This document shows, piece by piece, positions 26,442-35,479 of a stretch of DNA of 64,000 nt. The notes under the pieces were generated by a model. It saw only the letters and a program-made list of their open reading frames with translations. It was not told where the DNA came from and ran no database searches. The translations under genes were made by a program, and so were the position numbers. Position 1 is the first letter of the stretch. Each line of letters begins with the position of its first letter. Source of the stretch: JAKZVK01 sp965248255 (GTDB lineage: Bacteria > Acidobacteriota > Terriglobia > Bryobacterales > UBA6623); the NCBI GenBank assembly GCA_965248255.1, contig CBDFIW010000001.1, positions 806,001-870,000 on the forward strand. Direction: 5' to 3'.

Positions 26442-27230
26442 TCAGGCCGTGGTCTTCACCTGCTGTGGTTCCGTGTGGGCCAGCGCGCTTTCGGAATACT
26501 CCGCCAGCCCCACAGCCTTGAGCAGCCGAATCACCGGCCATGCCGGATCGATCTCTCGCGCCCGCGCCTTGAACCGCACCGACATCGGAAACTCGTGATG
26601 GTTGTTATGGAAGCCTTCGCCCGCAGTGAGGAAAGCGACCCATTGCAGATTCGTCGCTTTCTGGTTGTCGAAGTTCCGGTAGCCGACCTTGTGGCACACG
26701 CTGTTGATCATCGCGTTCAAGAACACGTAGAACCCACCGTTGACCCACCATGTCGCCAGACCTAAGAGCCCGCCCAGCCACCAGCTCAAGCCGAACCAAT
26801 AAGGGAGCGCAATCGCCAGGATCAACATGCCAATGAAAGGCCCCAGGTTCCCGACCCACGGGATGCGATCGAGGAAGTCCTTCGTCCAATTCGGGGTGAA
26901 GGTCTCGATCGTCTCCGGGTTGCGGATCTCCCGCTTGTACATCAGCACGTTCAGGAACAGCACCTTCCACAGACCCTCGATGTAGGGGCTGTGCGGGTCG
27001 CCTTCCTGGTCCGAGAAGCGGTGGTGCTTACGGTGTACCGCCGCCCATTCTCGGGGCACGATGCCGGTGGCTAACGAGAGTTCCAGATGCATCAGAAAAC
27101 CAATGACGGGATGCAGCTTCAATCCCTGATGCGTGACACAGCGGTGGAGGTAGATGGTCGTGCAAAAGGTCGATGCTTGCGCGATGAGAAACGCGATAAG
27201 GATACACCACAGTATGGTAGCGATTGTCAT
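26442..27230 (-). CDS. Acyl-CoA/acyl-lipid desaturase (delta-9 type)
   Basis: Introduces a double bond in acyl chains at the membrane using a di-iron centre. The three histidine boxes are complete: HRCVTH (residues 29-34), HRKHH (66-70) and HNNHH near residue 210. Hydrophobic segments at 3-25, 40-58 and 135-170 are the membrane helices. 262 residues is the short bacterial length without a cytochrome b5 domain. Starts at ATG 27230. Confidence 0.92.
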   Translation of the reverse strand: MTIATILWCILIAFLIAQASTFCTTIYLHRCVTHQGLKLHPVIGFLMHLELSLATGIVPREWAAVHRKHHRFSDQEGDPHSPYIEGLWKVLFLNVLMYKREIRNPETIETFTPNWTKDFLDRIPWVGNLGPFIGMLILAIALPYWFGLSWWLGGLLGLATWWVNGGFYVFLNAMINSVCHKVGYRNFDNQKATNLQWVAFLTAGEGFHNNHHEFPMSVRFKARAREIDPAWPVIRLLKAVGLAEYSESALAHTEPQQVKTTA

Positions 27231-27400
27231 GCAACCTGCCTTCTACAAGCCAGGGACGCAGGAAGGAGAGGAGCCGACACGAACGGCCAAGCAGGCCGGG
27301 AATCGGTCCCCACACACGCCCATCATGATTCTAGCTCAACTGGAGCCATCCTCGCTTCCACATCCCGAAACCAACGAAACCAAGGCTGGAGGCGGACTCC

Positions 27401-28171
27401 TCAGATACCCTTGGCCAGGAAACCACCGTCGACCGGGATCGTCACCCCCGTGACGAACTTGGCTGCATCGGACGCCAGATAGACTGCCGCGCCCACCATT
27501 TCATCGAGTGCGCCGATTCGTCCCATGGGCGTTCGCTTAACGATGGCTTCCATGCGTTCGGGAATATCGAGCACCTTCGTATTCATCGGCGTTCGGAAAA
27601 CGCCCGGCGCGACGGCGTTCACTCGGACACCGTGCTCCGCCCACTCGACCGCCAAGGTCTCGGTCAACATCTTCACGCCGGCCTTGCTGCAGTTGTAGGC
27701 CAAAACTTGGGCGAAACTGACGAAGCTGGTCATCGACGCCGTGTTGATGATAGCACCCGAGCCCTGCTTGATCATCTGGCGCCCGATGATCTGGTTCGCC
27801 CGGAAGCTACCGCTCAAATTGATGTCGATGACGCGCGACCATTCCTCTTCGGTAAGGTCTGCCGAGGGTTCCTTCTTGAGCACGCCGGCGGCCACCATTG
27901 CGATGTCGATCCGCCCGAAGCGGCCGACGACCTCGTCGCAGAGCTTTTCGAGCGACGCACGGTCCTGCACGTCGGAGGTCAACCGCAGGGTCTCGGAACC
28001 CAACTTCTCGAGTTCATCGGCGGTGGAATCCACGACCGCCTGACGGCGGCTGGAGGCGACGACGGTGGCGCCCGCTCGGGCGAACCCCAAGCTGATCGCG
28101 TGACCAATGCCGCTTGTCCCGCCGATGTTCACCGCGACCTTGCCCGTCAGATCGAACAGGTTTTCCGCCAA
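27401..28171 (-). CDS. Short-chain dehydrogenase/reductase
   Basis: 256 residues, NAD(P)-dependent oxidoreductase. Cofactor motif GGTSGIG (17-23), SSRRQ after beta 2 suggesting NADP preference, catalytic Ser in INTASM, Tyr and Lys in AYNCSKAG, and the C-terminal VTGVTIPVDGGF. It resembles gluconate 5-dehydrogenase/2-deoxygluconate dehydrogenase types, but the substrate cannot be fixed. The start is TTG 28171, chosen because GGAGG lies five bases upstream. The aldose epimerase-like gene 70 bases upstream suggests a sugar pathway. Confidence 0.88.
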   Translation of the reverse strand: MAENLFDLTGKVAVNIGGTSGIGHAISLGFARAGATVVASSRRQAVVDSTADELEKLGSETLRLTSDVQDRASLEKLCDEVVGRFGRIDIAMVAAGVLKKEPSADLTEEEWSRVIDINLSGSFRANQIIGRQMIKQGSGAIINTASMTSFVSFAQVLAYNCSKAGVKMLTETLAVEWAEHGVRVNAVAPGVFRTPMNTKVLDIPERMEAIVKRTPMGRIGALDEMVGAAVYLASDAAKFVTGVTIPVDGGFLAKGI

Positions 28172-28244
28172 TCCAGCCTCCGTGCCCGTTCGGGCAAGTG
28201 CATCATTATATCCCTTGGCGTCGACCTAACCGACTCTGTGGAAA

Positions 28245-29330
28245 CTACCCGTGACCTGCTTGGGTCCTAATCTCGATCAGAATTGTCCAGTCGAACTGCT
28301 CACCGGGATCGACATACACCAACCCCTTGCGCATGACCAGCGAGTTCTGCAGACCCACCCACGGCTCGGGGCTGAAGAAACCCTCGAGGGCGTCTCCCCA
28401 CAGGTTGTACAGCACCACCGGCTGCTCGGGAATGCTCGTCGCGCGATGGCTCATCCGTATGGCGAGTCCTTGCGGATCTCGCAGGACGATGAACGGCTCG
28501 CCCTCGTAACCGGTGAGCGAGACGGCGATTCTGCGCTCGAAGTCGCCCAGCTCAATTCCTTCCGCGTGCGAGCGGGGCCGGGTCTCACCACTCGGAGTGT
28601 TGTAGCTCGTCTTGAGCAGCTCTTGCGTCGACGGCGTCACGAGCACCATCCGCGCCGGGTCCGAGCCTTCCACTAACGGCGTGTCGAAGGTGATGTGGTT
28701 CCCGACGGAGAAGGGCATCGGCTCCGTGTTTGCCCGGTCCGCCGCGATCGTGTACTTCAACTTCAGCTGCCGGCCACTGAGGACGTAGTCCACCGTGACG
28801 CGGAAACCGAACGGATACATCTTGCTCGTCTCGGGGTTGTCCGAGAAGCTTACGCTGGCTCGGGCCCCGCTTCCATCCGCACCGAACTCCTCCAGAGTCC
28901 AGGCGAAGTCCCTCGCGAAACCGTGGATCGCCATCGGGTAACGTTTCCCGCTCCACTCGTAAGCGCCGTTGTGAAACACCGCCCCTTCCTGCCGTCGGGC
29001 CACGAGGTCCGGCGGGAAGTTGCGGCCGGTAGCCGGCCAGAGAAGGGGCGCTTTGCCGGTCCAGCCCTCACGCGGCGAGTAGTCGCGGCCCAGATAGAGC
29101 GTCTCGATCCACTGGTCCTGAAACCGCACCCGCAGGCCGCTCAGCTCGCCGCCTTTGGCCGGCGCGATCGAGGCTTCGACGCCATCCCGATCGTTCCGTA
29201 AGACCAACAGCTCGACCTCCTGCCCGCCGATGCTAGTGGCGCGATCGACCTTGTAGTGCTCGACCTTTGCCGGCGAGCAGCCACACAAGAGTACAGGCAA
29301 AGCCAACAAAACAACATTCTTACAAGTCAT
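28245..29330 (-). CDS. Aldose 1-epimerase-like lipoprotein
   Basis: 361 residues. ATG 29330 opens a lipoprotein signal (LLALPVLLCGC, Cys about 17). The rest is a galactose mutarotase fold: LLWPATGRNFPPDL, YPMAIHGFARDFAWTLEE (substrate His), LKYTIAADRANTEPMPFSVG, NHITFDTPLV, and FSPEPWVGLQNSLVMRKGL with the catalytic-type Glu. Known: mutarotase-like proteins interconvert alpha and beta sugar anomers; an envelope lipoprotein form is unusual but known in Acidobacteria and Bacteroidetes. The neighbouring SDR on the same strand may act in the same sugar pathway. Confidence 0.8.
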   Translation of the reverse strand: MTCKNVVLLALPVLLCGCSPAKVEHYKVDRATSIGGQEVELLVLRNDRDGVEASIAPAKGGELSGLRVRFQDQWIETLYLGRDYSPREGWTGKAPLLWPATGRNFPPDLVARRQEGAVFHNGAYEWSGKRYPMAIHGFARDFAWTLEEFGADGSGARASVSFSDNPETSKMYPFGFRVTVDYVLSGRQLKLKYTIAADRANTEPMPFSVGNHITFDTPLVEGSDPARMVLVTPSTQELLKTSYNTPSGETRPRSHAEGIELGDFERRIAVSLTGYEGEPFIVLRDPQGLAIRMSHRATSIPEQPVVLYNLWGDALEGFFSPEPWVGLQNSLVMRKGLVYVDPGEQFDWTILIEIRTQAGHG

Positions 29331-29539
29331 CAGGATCCAGCCCGTCGAGGTAGAGCCGACCGAGTCCACCTCAAGCCCTATGCCAGCACCCGGCAGAACG
29401 CATCCAGACTAGCACGGCGCTCCGACCTTGCGAGACAGCGTGCGAAACGGGCCGGTATCCGGCCGCCAGAACATTTCTCAGATCCGTACGTAATCCTGGA
29501 CGAGTCCACCCGGCGCCCCGGCAGTGGCATGAGAATAGC

Positions 29540-29800
29540 CCACTGCGCAAGCTGTGGGTAAGCATTGCCAAGCGCTTTGCAGCCCCGGCAGGGGCGTTCG
29601 AGGTGTTTTCCTCGCGGTGCCAAGCGGCTCGAGGACAACGAGAAACGGCTGATTTCTGAGAGACCTGCGAGCTCCTGATCCTCATCACCCTTTGGGTGCC
29701 CGAACCGACACGGTTGATACTCGATCTTAGCCGAGTTCCCACGGCTTGCGCCGTGGGCTACTTTCCATCGTCCGCTTCGCGGACTAGGCTCCTCTGTGAC
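29540..29800. repeat. Palindromic repeat region upstream of IS630 copy 4
   Basis: Non-coding stretch with hairpins such as CCACGGCTTGCGCCGTGG near 29730 and GTCCGCTTCGCGGAC near 29770, separated by about 25 bases, plus CAGCCCCGGCAGGGGC near 29580. The first resembles the CGCGGCTTCAGCCGTG hairpin near 1415, so these are members of one dispersed repeat family. Confidence 0.5.
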
Positions 29801-29878
29801 CGGCAAGCCTACAGACAGATTATTGAATCCCGCAAATTATTATGACACTTTTTGACAGTGTGGAGCATCTATATATGT

Positions 29879-30406
29879 ATGGGCAACCCCAAAGGTGTGA
29901 AGCGGGATTTCAAGGCGCTGGAGAAGCGCCGTTTCGAAGCGATGCGGCTGCTCCACCAAGGCCACAATCAGTCCGAGACGGCGAGACGGCTGAACGTCGC
30001 TCGCCAAACCGTCAGTGAGTGGCGGCGGCAATACCGCGAGCAGGGTGCGGCCGGACTCCGCCAGGCCGGGCGCGCCGGACGCAAGCCGCTCCTCGATGCC
30101 GCACAACGCGAACGCCTGACGTCGCTGCTGCTGGAAGGCCCGGAAGCCCACGGCTTCCCAACGCCCCTGTGGAGCTGTCCGCGGGTGGCTCGGCTGACCG
30201 GAGACGAGTTCGGGGTCGCATACCACGCAGGCCACGCCTGGAAGATCCTGCGAGCGCTCGACTGGAGCCCGCAACGCCCGGCCGGAAAGGCGCGCGAGCG
30301 CAACGAAGAGCGGATCCGCACCTGGAAGCGCAAGACCTGGAAGCGCATTAAAAAAAAGCCCAAAACGAAGGCCGTACGCTCGTCTTCATCGACGAAAGCG
30401 GATTGA
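29879..30406 (+). CDS. IS630 transposase, N-terminal ORF A (copy 4)
   Basis: 175 residues from ATG 29879, identical in layout to copy 3 with the A_AAA_AAG slippery site at 30352-30358. Confidence 0.85.
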   Translation: MGNPKGVKRDFKALEKRRFEAMRLLHQGHNQSETARRLNVARQTVSEWRRQYREQGAAGLRQAGRAGRKPLLDAAQRERLTSLLLEGPEAHGFPTPLWSCPRVARLTGDEFGVAYHAGHAWKILRALDWSPQRPAGKARERNEERIRTWKRKTWKRIKKKPKTKAVRSSSSTKAD

Positions 30407-30894
30407 GTCAGAAGCCGCATCGCTGCCGCACCTGGGCGCCACGTGGCCAAACACCGGTGCTGCAGTTTAACTTCAACTGGGAGAAGCTTTCCGTCTCGGC
30501 GGGGCTGACGCTGCGTAACTTCTACTTCCGGCTCTATCCCGGTGCGATCGGCAAAGAGCAAGTGACCGACTTTCTCAAGGCGTTGGTACGTCATATCGAT
30601 CGCCCGCTGCTGATCGTCTGGGATCGGCTGCCGGCGCACCGTAGCCGCCTGGTGCAAGAGTTCATCGAACTCTCCGAAGGCCACATCGCAACCGAGTACT
30701 TGCCACCCTATGCGCCGGAGTTGAATCCGGTGGAATACATCTGGGCTTACTGGAAGCAGCACGAGTTGCCGAACGTCTGCCCGAAAGACTACGGCGAGCT
30801 GAACGAGCGGGCCCGCAAGGCACTCCGCCGCATGTACCGCAAACCGCGTTTGATCACGGCCTTCTGGAAACAGTCTTCTCTTTGTTTTGACTGA
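30403..30894 (+). CDS. IS630 transposase, catalytic ORF B (copy 4)
   Basis: 163 codons; one silent base differs from the others (GTCTGC against GTCTGT near 30780). Carries the Asp and Glu of the catalytic core. Confidence 0.85.
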   Translation: MSQKPHRCRTWAPRGQTPVLQFNFNWEKLSVSAGLTLRNFYFRLYPGAIGKEQVTDFLKALVRHIDRPLLIVWDRLPAHRSRLVQEFIELSEGHIATEYLPPYAPELNPVEYIWAYWKQHELPNVCPKDYGELNERARKALRRMYRKPRLITAFWKQSSLCFD

Positions 30895-30918
30895 CTCTAT
30901 ATTATGCGGCAGTCAATA

Positions 30919-31188
30919 GGGACATTTTGGAGTGGGCCCCTGTGGCGAGGCCAAGAAAGTAGGGACGGGTCGCGGTTGACTGAAAAAGGATAGCGAATCC
31001 AGCCCAATGGGGGCATGATCAACTCATCCGGGGAAGCGGAGGCGGGCTCTGCTGGAGAGCAACCCACCAAGGAATACCCGGCCGCAGACTCATCGCAACG
31101 ATGAGGGCGGGGTGCTCGCCTACTGAGGCCGCATCCCGCCTTGTGCTGCGCCATCGGATCGATAGATCTGCTCATGCCTTAAGAAAAC
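30919..31188. other. Spacer between IS630 copy 4 and the IS3 element
   Basis: 270 bases with no recognisable gene. The left end of the IS3 element must lie at the right edge of this stretch or within it, but no match to its other end was found by eye. Confidence 0.35.
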
Positions 31189-32019
31189 TCAGGCGGCGTT
31201 AGCCGCCTCTTCCCACAGCCGCTCATACTCTTGCGGCGGCCGATAGCCCAGCGCCGAATGCAATCGCGTACGATTGTATTCCCGCTCAATATAAGCGCCG
31301 ATCTCGGCCTGCGCCTGGGCCAAACTTTCATACTCGCTGCAGTCGACTTCCTCGCTTTTCAAAGTCTTGAAAAAGCTTTCCACGTACGCGTTGTCCTGCG
31401 GGCAGCCCTTGCGGCTCATCGATATCCTCGCGCCCGCTTGCCGCAGGGTGGCTACATAAGCTTCCGCGGCGTACTGCGAACCTTGATCGGAATGATGAAT
31501 CCAGCCCGGCGCCGGACGCCGGCTGCTCAACGCTTGTTGCAGCGCCGCCAGCGGCAATTCGGTTTTCAGGTTCGGACCCACGGCCCAGCCCACCACGCGC
31601 CGCGAATACACGTCCAACACCACCGCCACATAGACGAAGTGGTTTCCCAATCGTACGTAGCTGAGATCGGAGCCCCACAGTTTGTTGGGACCCGTGGGTT
31701 GGAAATCGCGCGTCAGGTTTTCATAACGCCGCAGCGAGTGCTTCGAATCGGTCGTTCGCGGAACGGTGCGGCGACGTCGCCGCAAGAGCTTCTCTTCGCG
31801 CATCACCCGTTGCACGCGCTTGCGATTGACCAGCAGCTTTTGACGGCGCAGCTGTTGGGTCGTCCGCCGGGTGCCGTAGGCCGGATGGTCCAAGGCGGCG
31901 TGGACAATGGCCTGCCGCAGATCCCCGACCTGCTCGCTGTCGGGTTTGGCCTGGCGGTAGAGGCTGGCTCGCGCCAGTCCGCTCAAGCGGCACAAATCGC
32001 GCGTGCTCAGCGTGCTCAT
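31189..32019 (-). CDS. IS3-family transposase ORF B
   Basis: 276 residues. HTH_21-type region (HPAYGTRRTTQQLRRQ) then the integrase core: first Asp in WGSDLSYVRLGNHFVYVAVV, second Asp in WIHHSDQGSQYAA, Glu in DNAYVESFFKTLKSE, all correctly spaced, followed by YNRTRLHSALGYRPPQEYE. The ATG at 32019 overlaps the ORF A stop (ATGA), so translation is probably coupled. Confidence 0.92.
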   Translation of the reverse strand: MSTLSTRDLCRLSGLARASLYRQAKPDSEQVGDLRQAIVHAALDHPAYGTRRTTQQLRRQKLLVNRKRVQRVMREEKLLRRRRRTVPRTTDSKHSLRRYENLTRDFQPTGPNKLWGSDLSYVRLGNHFVYVAVVLDVYSRRVVGWAVGPNLKTELPLAALQQALSSRRPAPGWIHHSDQGSQYAAEAYVATLRQAGARISMSRKGCPQDNAYVESFFKTLKSEEVDCSEYESLAQAQAEIGAYIEREYNRTRLHSALGYRPPQEYERLWEEAANAA

Positions 32020-32401
32020 GTTGCCTTGCCGCCTTGCGGCCCGTACTTCCTCAGCGACGCGCCGGTTCCACTGACGATGCTCGGCCGGCGCAGATCCTCG
32101 ACACGCCGCAAGGCTGCGGACAAAAAATCAATCTCCATGGCCTGGCGGCCGACTTTGCGTTCCAGCTCCGCGAGGCGGGCCTGGGTTTCGTGGCCGGGCT
32201 CGACACGGGTGCTGCCGCCGGGACGCGCCCCGCGCCGGGAAAGGCTTCCTCGACGCCGTAGCGCTCGACTTGTGCCAGCCAGTCGTAGAGCTTTTCGCGC
32301 TTCACCTCCAGCTCGCGCGCGAGAGCCGAGCCGGACTCGCCGGCTTCGAGCCGCCGGACGGCCGCCAGCTTGAACTCCTTCGTGAATCGTCTTCGAGACA
32401 A
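32016..32401 (-). pseudogene. IS3-family transposase ORF A, frameshifted
   Basis: From ATG 32401 (MSRRRFTKEFKLAAVRRLEA) through the helix-turn-helix to VEEAFPGAG, then the proper frame continues one step over as RPGGSTRVEPGHETQARLAE and RKVGRQAMEIDFLSAALRRV, ending GKAT at 32016. One extra G at the run CCCC 32228-32231 (coding strand G) would restore it. Without ORF A this element may not transpose. Confidence 0.75.
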
Positions 32402-32456
32402 TCGAACCTCCTTACCGTTCCCTGGTTCATTGTCCCTTCTCTACTGGTCTCGCTTT

Positions 32457-33083
32457 TCGGGTCCATTCCAAATCGTGGGTCATCGTTTGGCCGCGTCCCT
32501 TTTTGAGCGGCAGGCCGGGCTGGGTGCGATCGAGGGCTTGGATTTGGGACTTCTCATCGAGCGAGAGAACCAGAGCATGCTCAGGCGGATTGAGATAGAG
32601 TCCGACGATGTCGTCGAGTTTCTCGGCGAAACGCGGGTCATTGCTGAGCTTGAAGGTCTTGACGCGGTGGGGCTTGAGGCCATGGGCGCGCCAAATCCGT
32701 CCCACGGTGGAAGCGCTGACGCCGGCCGCGGCGGCCATGGTGCGGCGGCTCCAGTGGGTGGCGTTGGACGGTTTCTCGCGGGTGGTCTTGTGGATGATCT
32801 GCTGTACTTTCTGCTTCGAGACGGCAGGTTTACGACCGGGCCGTGGGGCGTCTTTTGCAATGCCGGCGATGCTGCTTTCGAGAAAGCGCGTGCGCCAGCG
32901 GGCCACCAACTGCCGCGAGACACCGAGCTGTGCGGCGATCTGCTTATTCTCGAGACCGTCGGCGGCCAGCAGGACAATCCTGGCTCGCAGGGCGAGACGA
33001 ACGGCGACTTGGCGGCCGCGCGCGTAGCGGTCCAACTGCTTGCATTGCGCTGTGTTCAAAGTTACTGGTTGTGCTCTTCGCAT
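32457..33083 (-). pseudogene. Truncated IS630-family transposase of a second type
   Basis: About 205 residues of an IS630 transposase unrelated in detail to the five-copy element. N-terminal HTH (NKQIAAQLGVSRQLVARWRT), homeodomain-like HTH (AAAAGVSASTVGRIWRAHG) and the first catalytic Asp in LVLSLDEKSQIQALDRTQPG are present; the frame then runs into the IS3 end after GRGQTMTHD, so the other Asp and the Glu are lost. It starts at ATG 33083. Confidence 0.8.
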
Positions 33084-33150
33084 CCCATGCCTCCTGTTAA
33101 TAGAGACGATGGGAAGCCAATATAAGTTACATTATTTATGGTGCACTACA

Positions 33151-33690
33151 CTAGTTGGTAGGAGCGAGGTACTTCGGGGTGGCGGCCTTATTCGGGGCGC
33201 GAGGTCCCAAGCGGTAGTTGCGGGCCGCGATGGCTCCCAGGCCGCCTGACGCCGCGCCGGTCGCGATGGTGAAGCTCTTGTAGTAGTTCGCTGCGGGATT
33301 CGATCTCGCCATCCACCACTGCAGGCCAAAGAACCCGCCGCCGATGGCGGCCTTGATCAGAGCCGCTTTGCCGGGGCTGAAGCGTCCGTCGCTGCCTCGC
33401 AGCAGCGGGTTTAGCTCAGGGCGTCCGACCGAGGAGTGGGCGTCGAGCACGTTGACCGCCGCGAACGCGATCCAGGTCGCGATCCAGGCCTTCTTCCATT
33501 TCCTCTTGTGGCGCTGCCCGCGGTCCTCGATGTCCGAGGCAGCGGCAAAGTAACTGGCAGCCACGGATGGGTCCTTGGATTCGGAGCCCGGCTCGATGAA
33601 GCCCTGCGCCGCTCCCACTCGAGACCCAGCAGAAAGAGAAACACCGGTCAAGAGGGTGAGGATCAGAACTCGCTTGCGAAAAGAGTGCAT
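33151..33690 (-). CDS. Hypothetical exported/membrane protein
   Basis: 179 residues from ATG 33690 (MHSFRKRVLILTLLTGVSLS...), with a signal peptide and, after about residue 50, a hydrophobic stretch AWIATWIAFAAVNVLDAHSS and a later AALIKAAIGGGFFGLQWWMA, plus a Gly-rich ATGAASGGLGAIAARN. It looks like a small membrane-associated protein of acidobacterial type; family not recognised. The start lies after three tandem AAGGAG boxes (see repeat at 33694-33735). An extended frame upstream through the repeats would give a CPKERCPKERC motif, which is judged non-coding. Confidence 0.6.
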   Translation of the reverse strand: MHSFRKRVLILTLLTGVSLSAGSRVGAAQGFIEPGSESKDPSVAASYFAAASDIEDRGQRHKRKWKKAWIATWIAFAAVNVLDAHSSVGRPELNPLLRGSDGRFSPGKAALIKAAIGGGFFGLQWWMARSNPAANYYKSFTIATGAASGGLGAIAARNYRLGPRAPNKAATPKYLAPTN

Positions 33691-33693
33691 GCT

Positions 33694-33735
33694 GCATCGC
33701 TCCTTGGGACATCGCTCCTTGGGGCATCGCTCCTT
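33694..33735 (-). repeat. Three tandem 15-base repeats, each with a ribosome-binding-site-like box
   Basis: On the coding strand the leader reads CAAGGAGCGATGCCC three times with small changes, just before ATG 33690. The last AAGGAG is nine bases from that ATG. Each unit contains AAGGAG followed closely by ATG, so the leader offers three stacked possible initiation sites. Confidence 0.65.
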
Positions 33736-33804
33736 GCGACAGACTTTGCCGCCCCGACATTCTGTTGTTGAGCGGGGGCATCTTGTCGTCGTGTGGTTTG
33801 TCAT

Positions 33805-34270
33805 GTCCTCAGGATCACCTGCCGCCTAGGGTGAACACATGACAGCGAAGCATCATTCGAGTAGTGGTACTGTGGGGCTCTGACTGGTACTTCGGTAGGG
33901 GAAACGAGGGCCGGGAAGAGTGAGGCCGCTCACCCGGGAGAGCCTGCGAGGGAGGCGCCCGAACTGGCCGGTTGTGGAGGCAAGGTGTCGACAAGCCTCC
34001 GATTTCTAAGCAGTTGTGGCGGGTTGAGCACTTTTGAGTCGGTAGGGGTCACGGAGGACCGAAGTCGGTTCCAGGGCGCGGGCGAGCACGGGCGTCCGCG
34101 TAACCGAAGACCCAAGACAGACAGCCCCGGAATTGGTGAACACCTAGGAAGTTTTCCTTCGTAGCCGCGCCCGGAGGCCGTGACAATGCGTAGGCTTGTA
34201 GGCTGGCCGGGGGGTAGAGTATCAGCCGCCGCGGCCCTGTCCTCAAGAGAACCTCGCGCCGCCATGCCTA
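33805..34270. other. Intergenic region, no gene recognised
   Basis: About 470 bases between divergent genes; no convincing frame, RNA or promoter. Confidence 0.4.
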
Positions 34271-34424
34271 AGTACAGCGTTTCGCAAGTTCGGTCACGTA
34301 TCCGAGCGGGGCATCTGCCATCAGGGGCGGGCGGGCACGGGGGCCCGCCCCTACATGGCGAACCGAAACGTAGCCGTATTGCAAGGCGAACCGAAGCGCA
34401 ACCGTATTTGCGAAACACACTACT
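34271..34424. repeat. MITE-like palindromic element, copy 1
   Basis: A 154-base non-coding element. Its left end AGTACAGCGTTTCGCAA is matched inversely by TTGCGAAACACACTACT at its right end; the centre holds a strong hairpin GGGCGGGCACGGGGGCCCGCCC. The right arm is partly duplicated (CGAACCGAAACGTAGCCG and CGAACCGAAGCGCAACCG). A second full copy is at 39201-39328 and the core hairpin recurs near 46231-46260. No coding capacity, consistent with mobilisation by a transposase elsewhere. Confidence 0.7.
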
Positions 34425-34447
34425 AGGATCTTGCACCCCGTTCCGTC

Positions 34448-35449
34448 ATGAACGAGCGCCCTGAGGGATCAGTCAGGACGGTTCAGCAGCACGCCGGACT
34501 GTTCCCCTTGATCGTAGTCCTCGGGCCGACCGCCTCGGGCAAAAGCGAACTCGCCGTCGCCCTCGCCAAGCACTTCGGCGGCGAGATCCTCAACTTCGAC
34601 TCGGTCCAGCTCTACCGCCATTTCGACATTGGCACGGCCAAAACGCCCCTCTCGCAGCGCCGGGGCATCCCGCACCACCTGCTCGACGTTGCCGATCCCG
34701 ACGAGCACGTCACGGCCGGCGACTATGCCCGGCAGGCCCGTCAGACGTTGGGAGAAGTCCGGACGCGGGAGCGCGTGCCCGTCCTGGTGGGCGGTACCGG
34801 CTTCTATCTGCGCGCGCTACTCGATGGTCTGTTCCAGGGGCCACAGCGCGACGAGTACCTGAGGGAGCGGCTCTCCTCCCGCGCGATCGAGAAACCACCC
34901 GGCTACCTCCAGCGGCTGCTGACGCGCTTGGACCCCGCCGCCGCCTCGAAGATTCACGCCAACGATACGCCGAAGCTCATTCGCGCGATTGAGGTTTGCC
35001 TGCTCGAGCGGACGCCGATGTCCGCGCTCTGGCGGCAAGGCCGGGACCGGCTCGAAGGTTACGACGTGATGCGCATCGGCCTCGATCCGCCGAGGGAGGC
35101 TCTGTATGAGCGCATCGTGCAAAGGGCCCGGCGGATGTTCGACGCCGGCCTCGTCCAGGAAATAGAGGCGCTGCTCGACCGAGGGGTCCGGCGCAGCGCC
35201 CGGCCCTTCGGCTCCCTCGGGCACAGCCAGGCCCTCGACTGTATCGACGGCCGCGCGACGCTCGAAGAGGCGATCGAAGCCACCGCCAAGCACAGCCGCC
35301 GCTACGCCAAGCGTCAGCTCACCTGGTTCCGCCGCGAGCGCGACGTACAGTGGTTCGACGATTTCGGTGATTCGGCCCAGCTTCGCTCGAAAGTCATTCG
35401 ACACCTCAAAGGGCGCCTGACCCCGTATTTACGCGGCGCTGACTGGTAG
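34448..35449 (+). CDS. miaA: tRNA dimethylallyltransferase
   Basis: Transfers a dimethylallyl group to A37 of tRNAs reading U-starting codons. P-loop LGPTASGKSELAVALA (residues 25-40), the DSVQLYRHFDIGTAK motif with catalytic Asp, PHHLLDV, VLVGGTGFYLRALLDGL and the C-terminal RRYAKRQLTWFRRE are all present. 333 residues is slightly longer than E. coli MiaA. The usual ALGYRQ segment reads SLGHSQAL, a mild variant. ATG 34448 is the only reasonable start. The cytochrome P460 gene begins 30 bases downstream. Confidence 0.95.
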   Translation: MNERPEGSVRTVQQHAGLFPLIVVLGPTASGKSELAVALAKHFGGEILNFDSVQLYRHFDIGTAKTPLSQRRGIPHHLLDVADPDEHVTAGDYARQARQTLGEVRTRERVPVLVGGTGFYLRALLDGLFQGPQRDEYLRERLSSRAIEKPPGYLQRLLTRLDPAAASKIHANDTPKLIRAIEVCLLERTPMSALWRQGRDRLEGYDVMRIGLDPPREALYERIVQRARRMFDAGLVQEIEALLDRGVRRSARPFGSLGHSQALDCIDGRATLEEAIEATAKHSRRYAKRQLTWFRRERDVQWFDDFGDSAQLRSKVIRHLKGRLTPYLRGADW

Positions 35450-35479
35450 CAACTTGTGAGTGATAATAGGGGAACCGCT

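Larger units (their letters stand above)
29821..30918 (+). mobile_element. IS630-family insertion sequence, copy 4
   Basis: 1098 bases between TA dinucleotides, same orientation as copy 3. A8 run at 30350-30357. Shares the ORF B-side end change with copy 3, but has Ala (GHAWKIL) like copies 2 and 5, so sequence patches have been mixed or mutated independently. Confidence 0.93.
31189..32456 (-). mobile_element. IS3-family insertion sequence (ends approximate)
   Basis: Carries the two-gene arrangement of IS3: ORF A with helix-turn-helix and leucine zipper, and ORF B with an rve integrase core, overlapping by ATGA. The right end is placed near 32456 because there the reading frame of an adjacent, different IS630 transposase is cut (after TMTHD). 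The left end is unresolved. Confidence 0.75.

Noticed and set aside
33694..33804. N-terminal extension CPKERCPKERC of the exported protein gene at 33151
   Set aside because: The Cys repeats arise from translating the AAGGAG tandem leader; a signal peptide starting at ATG 33690 is more likely.
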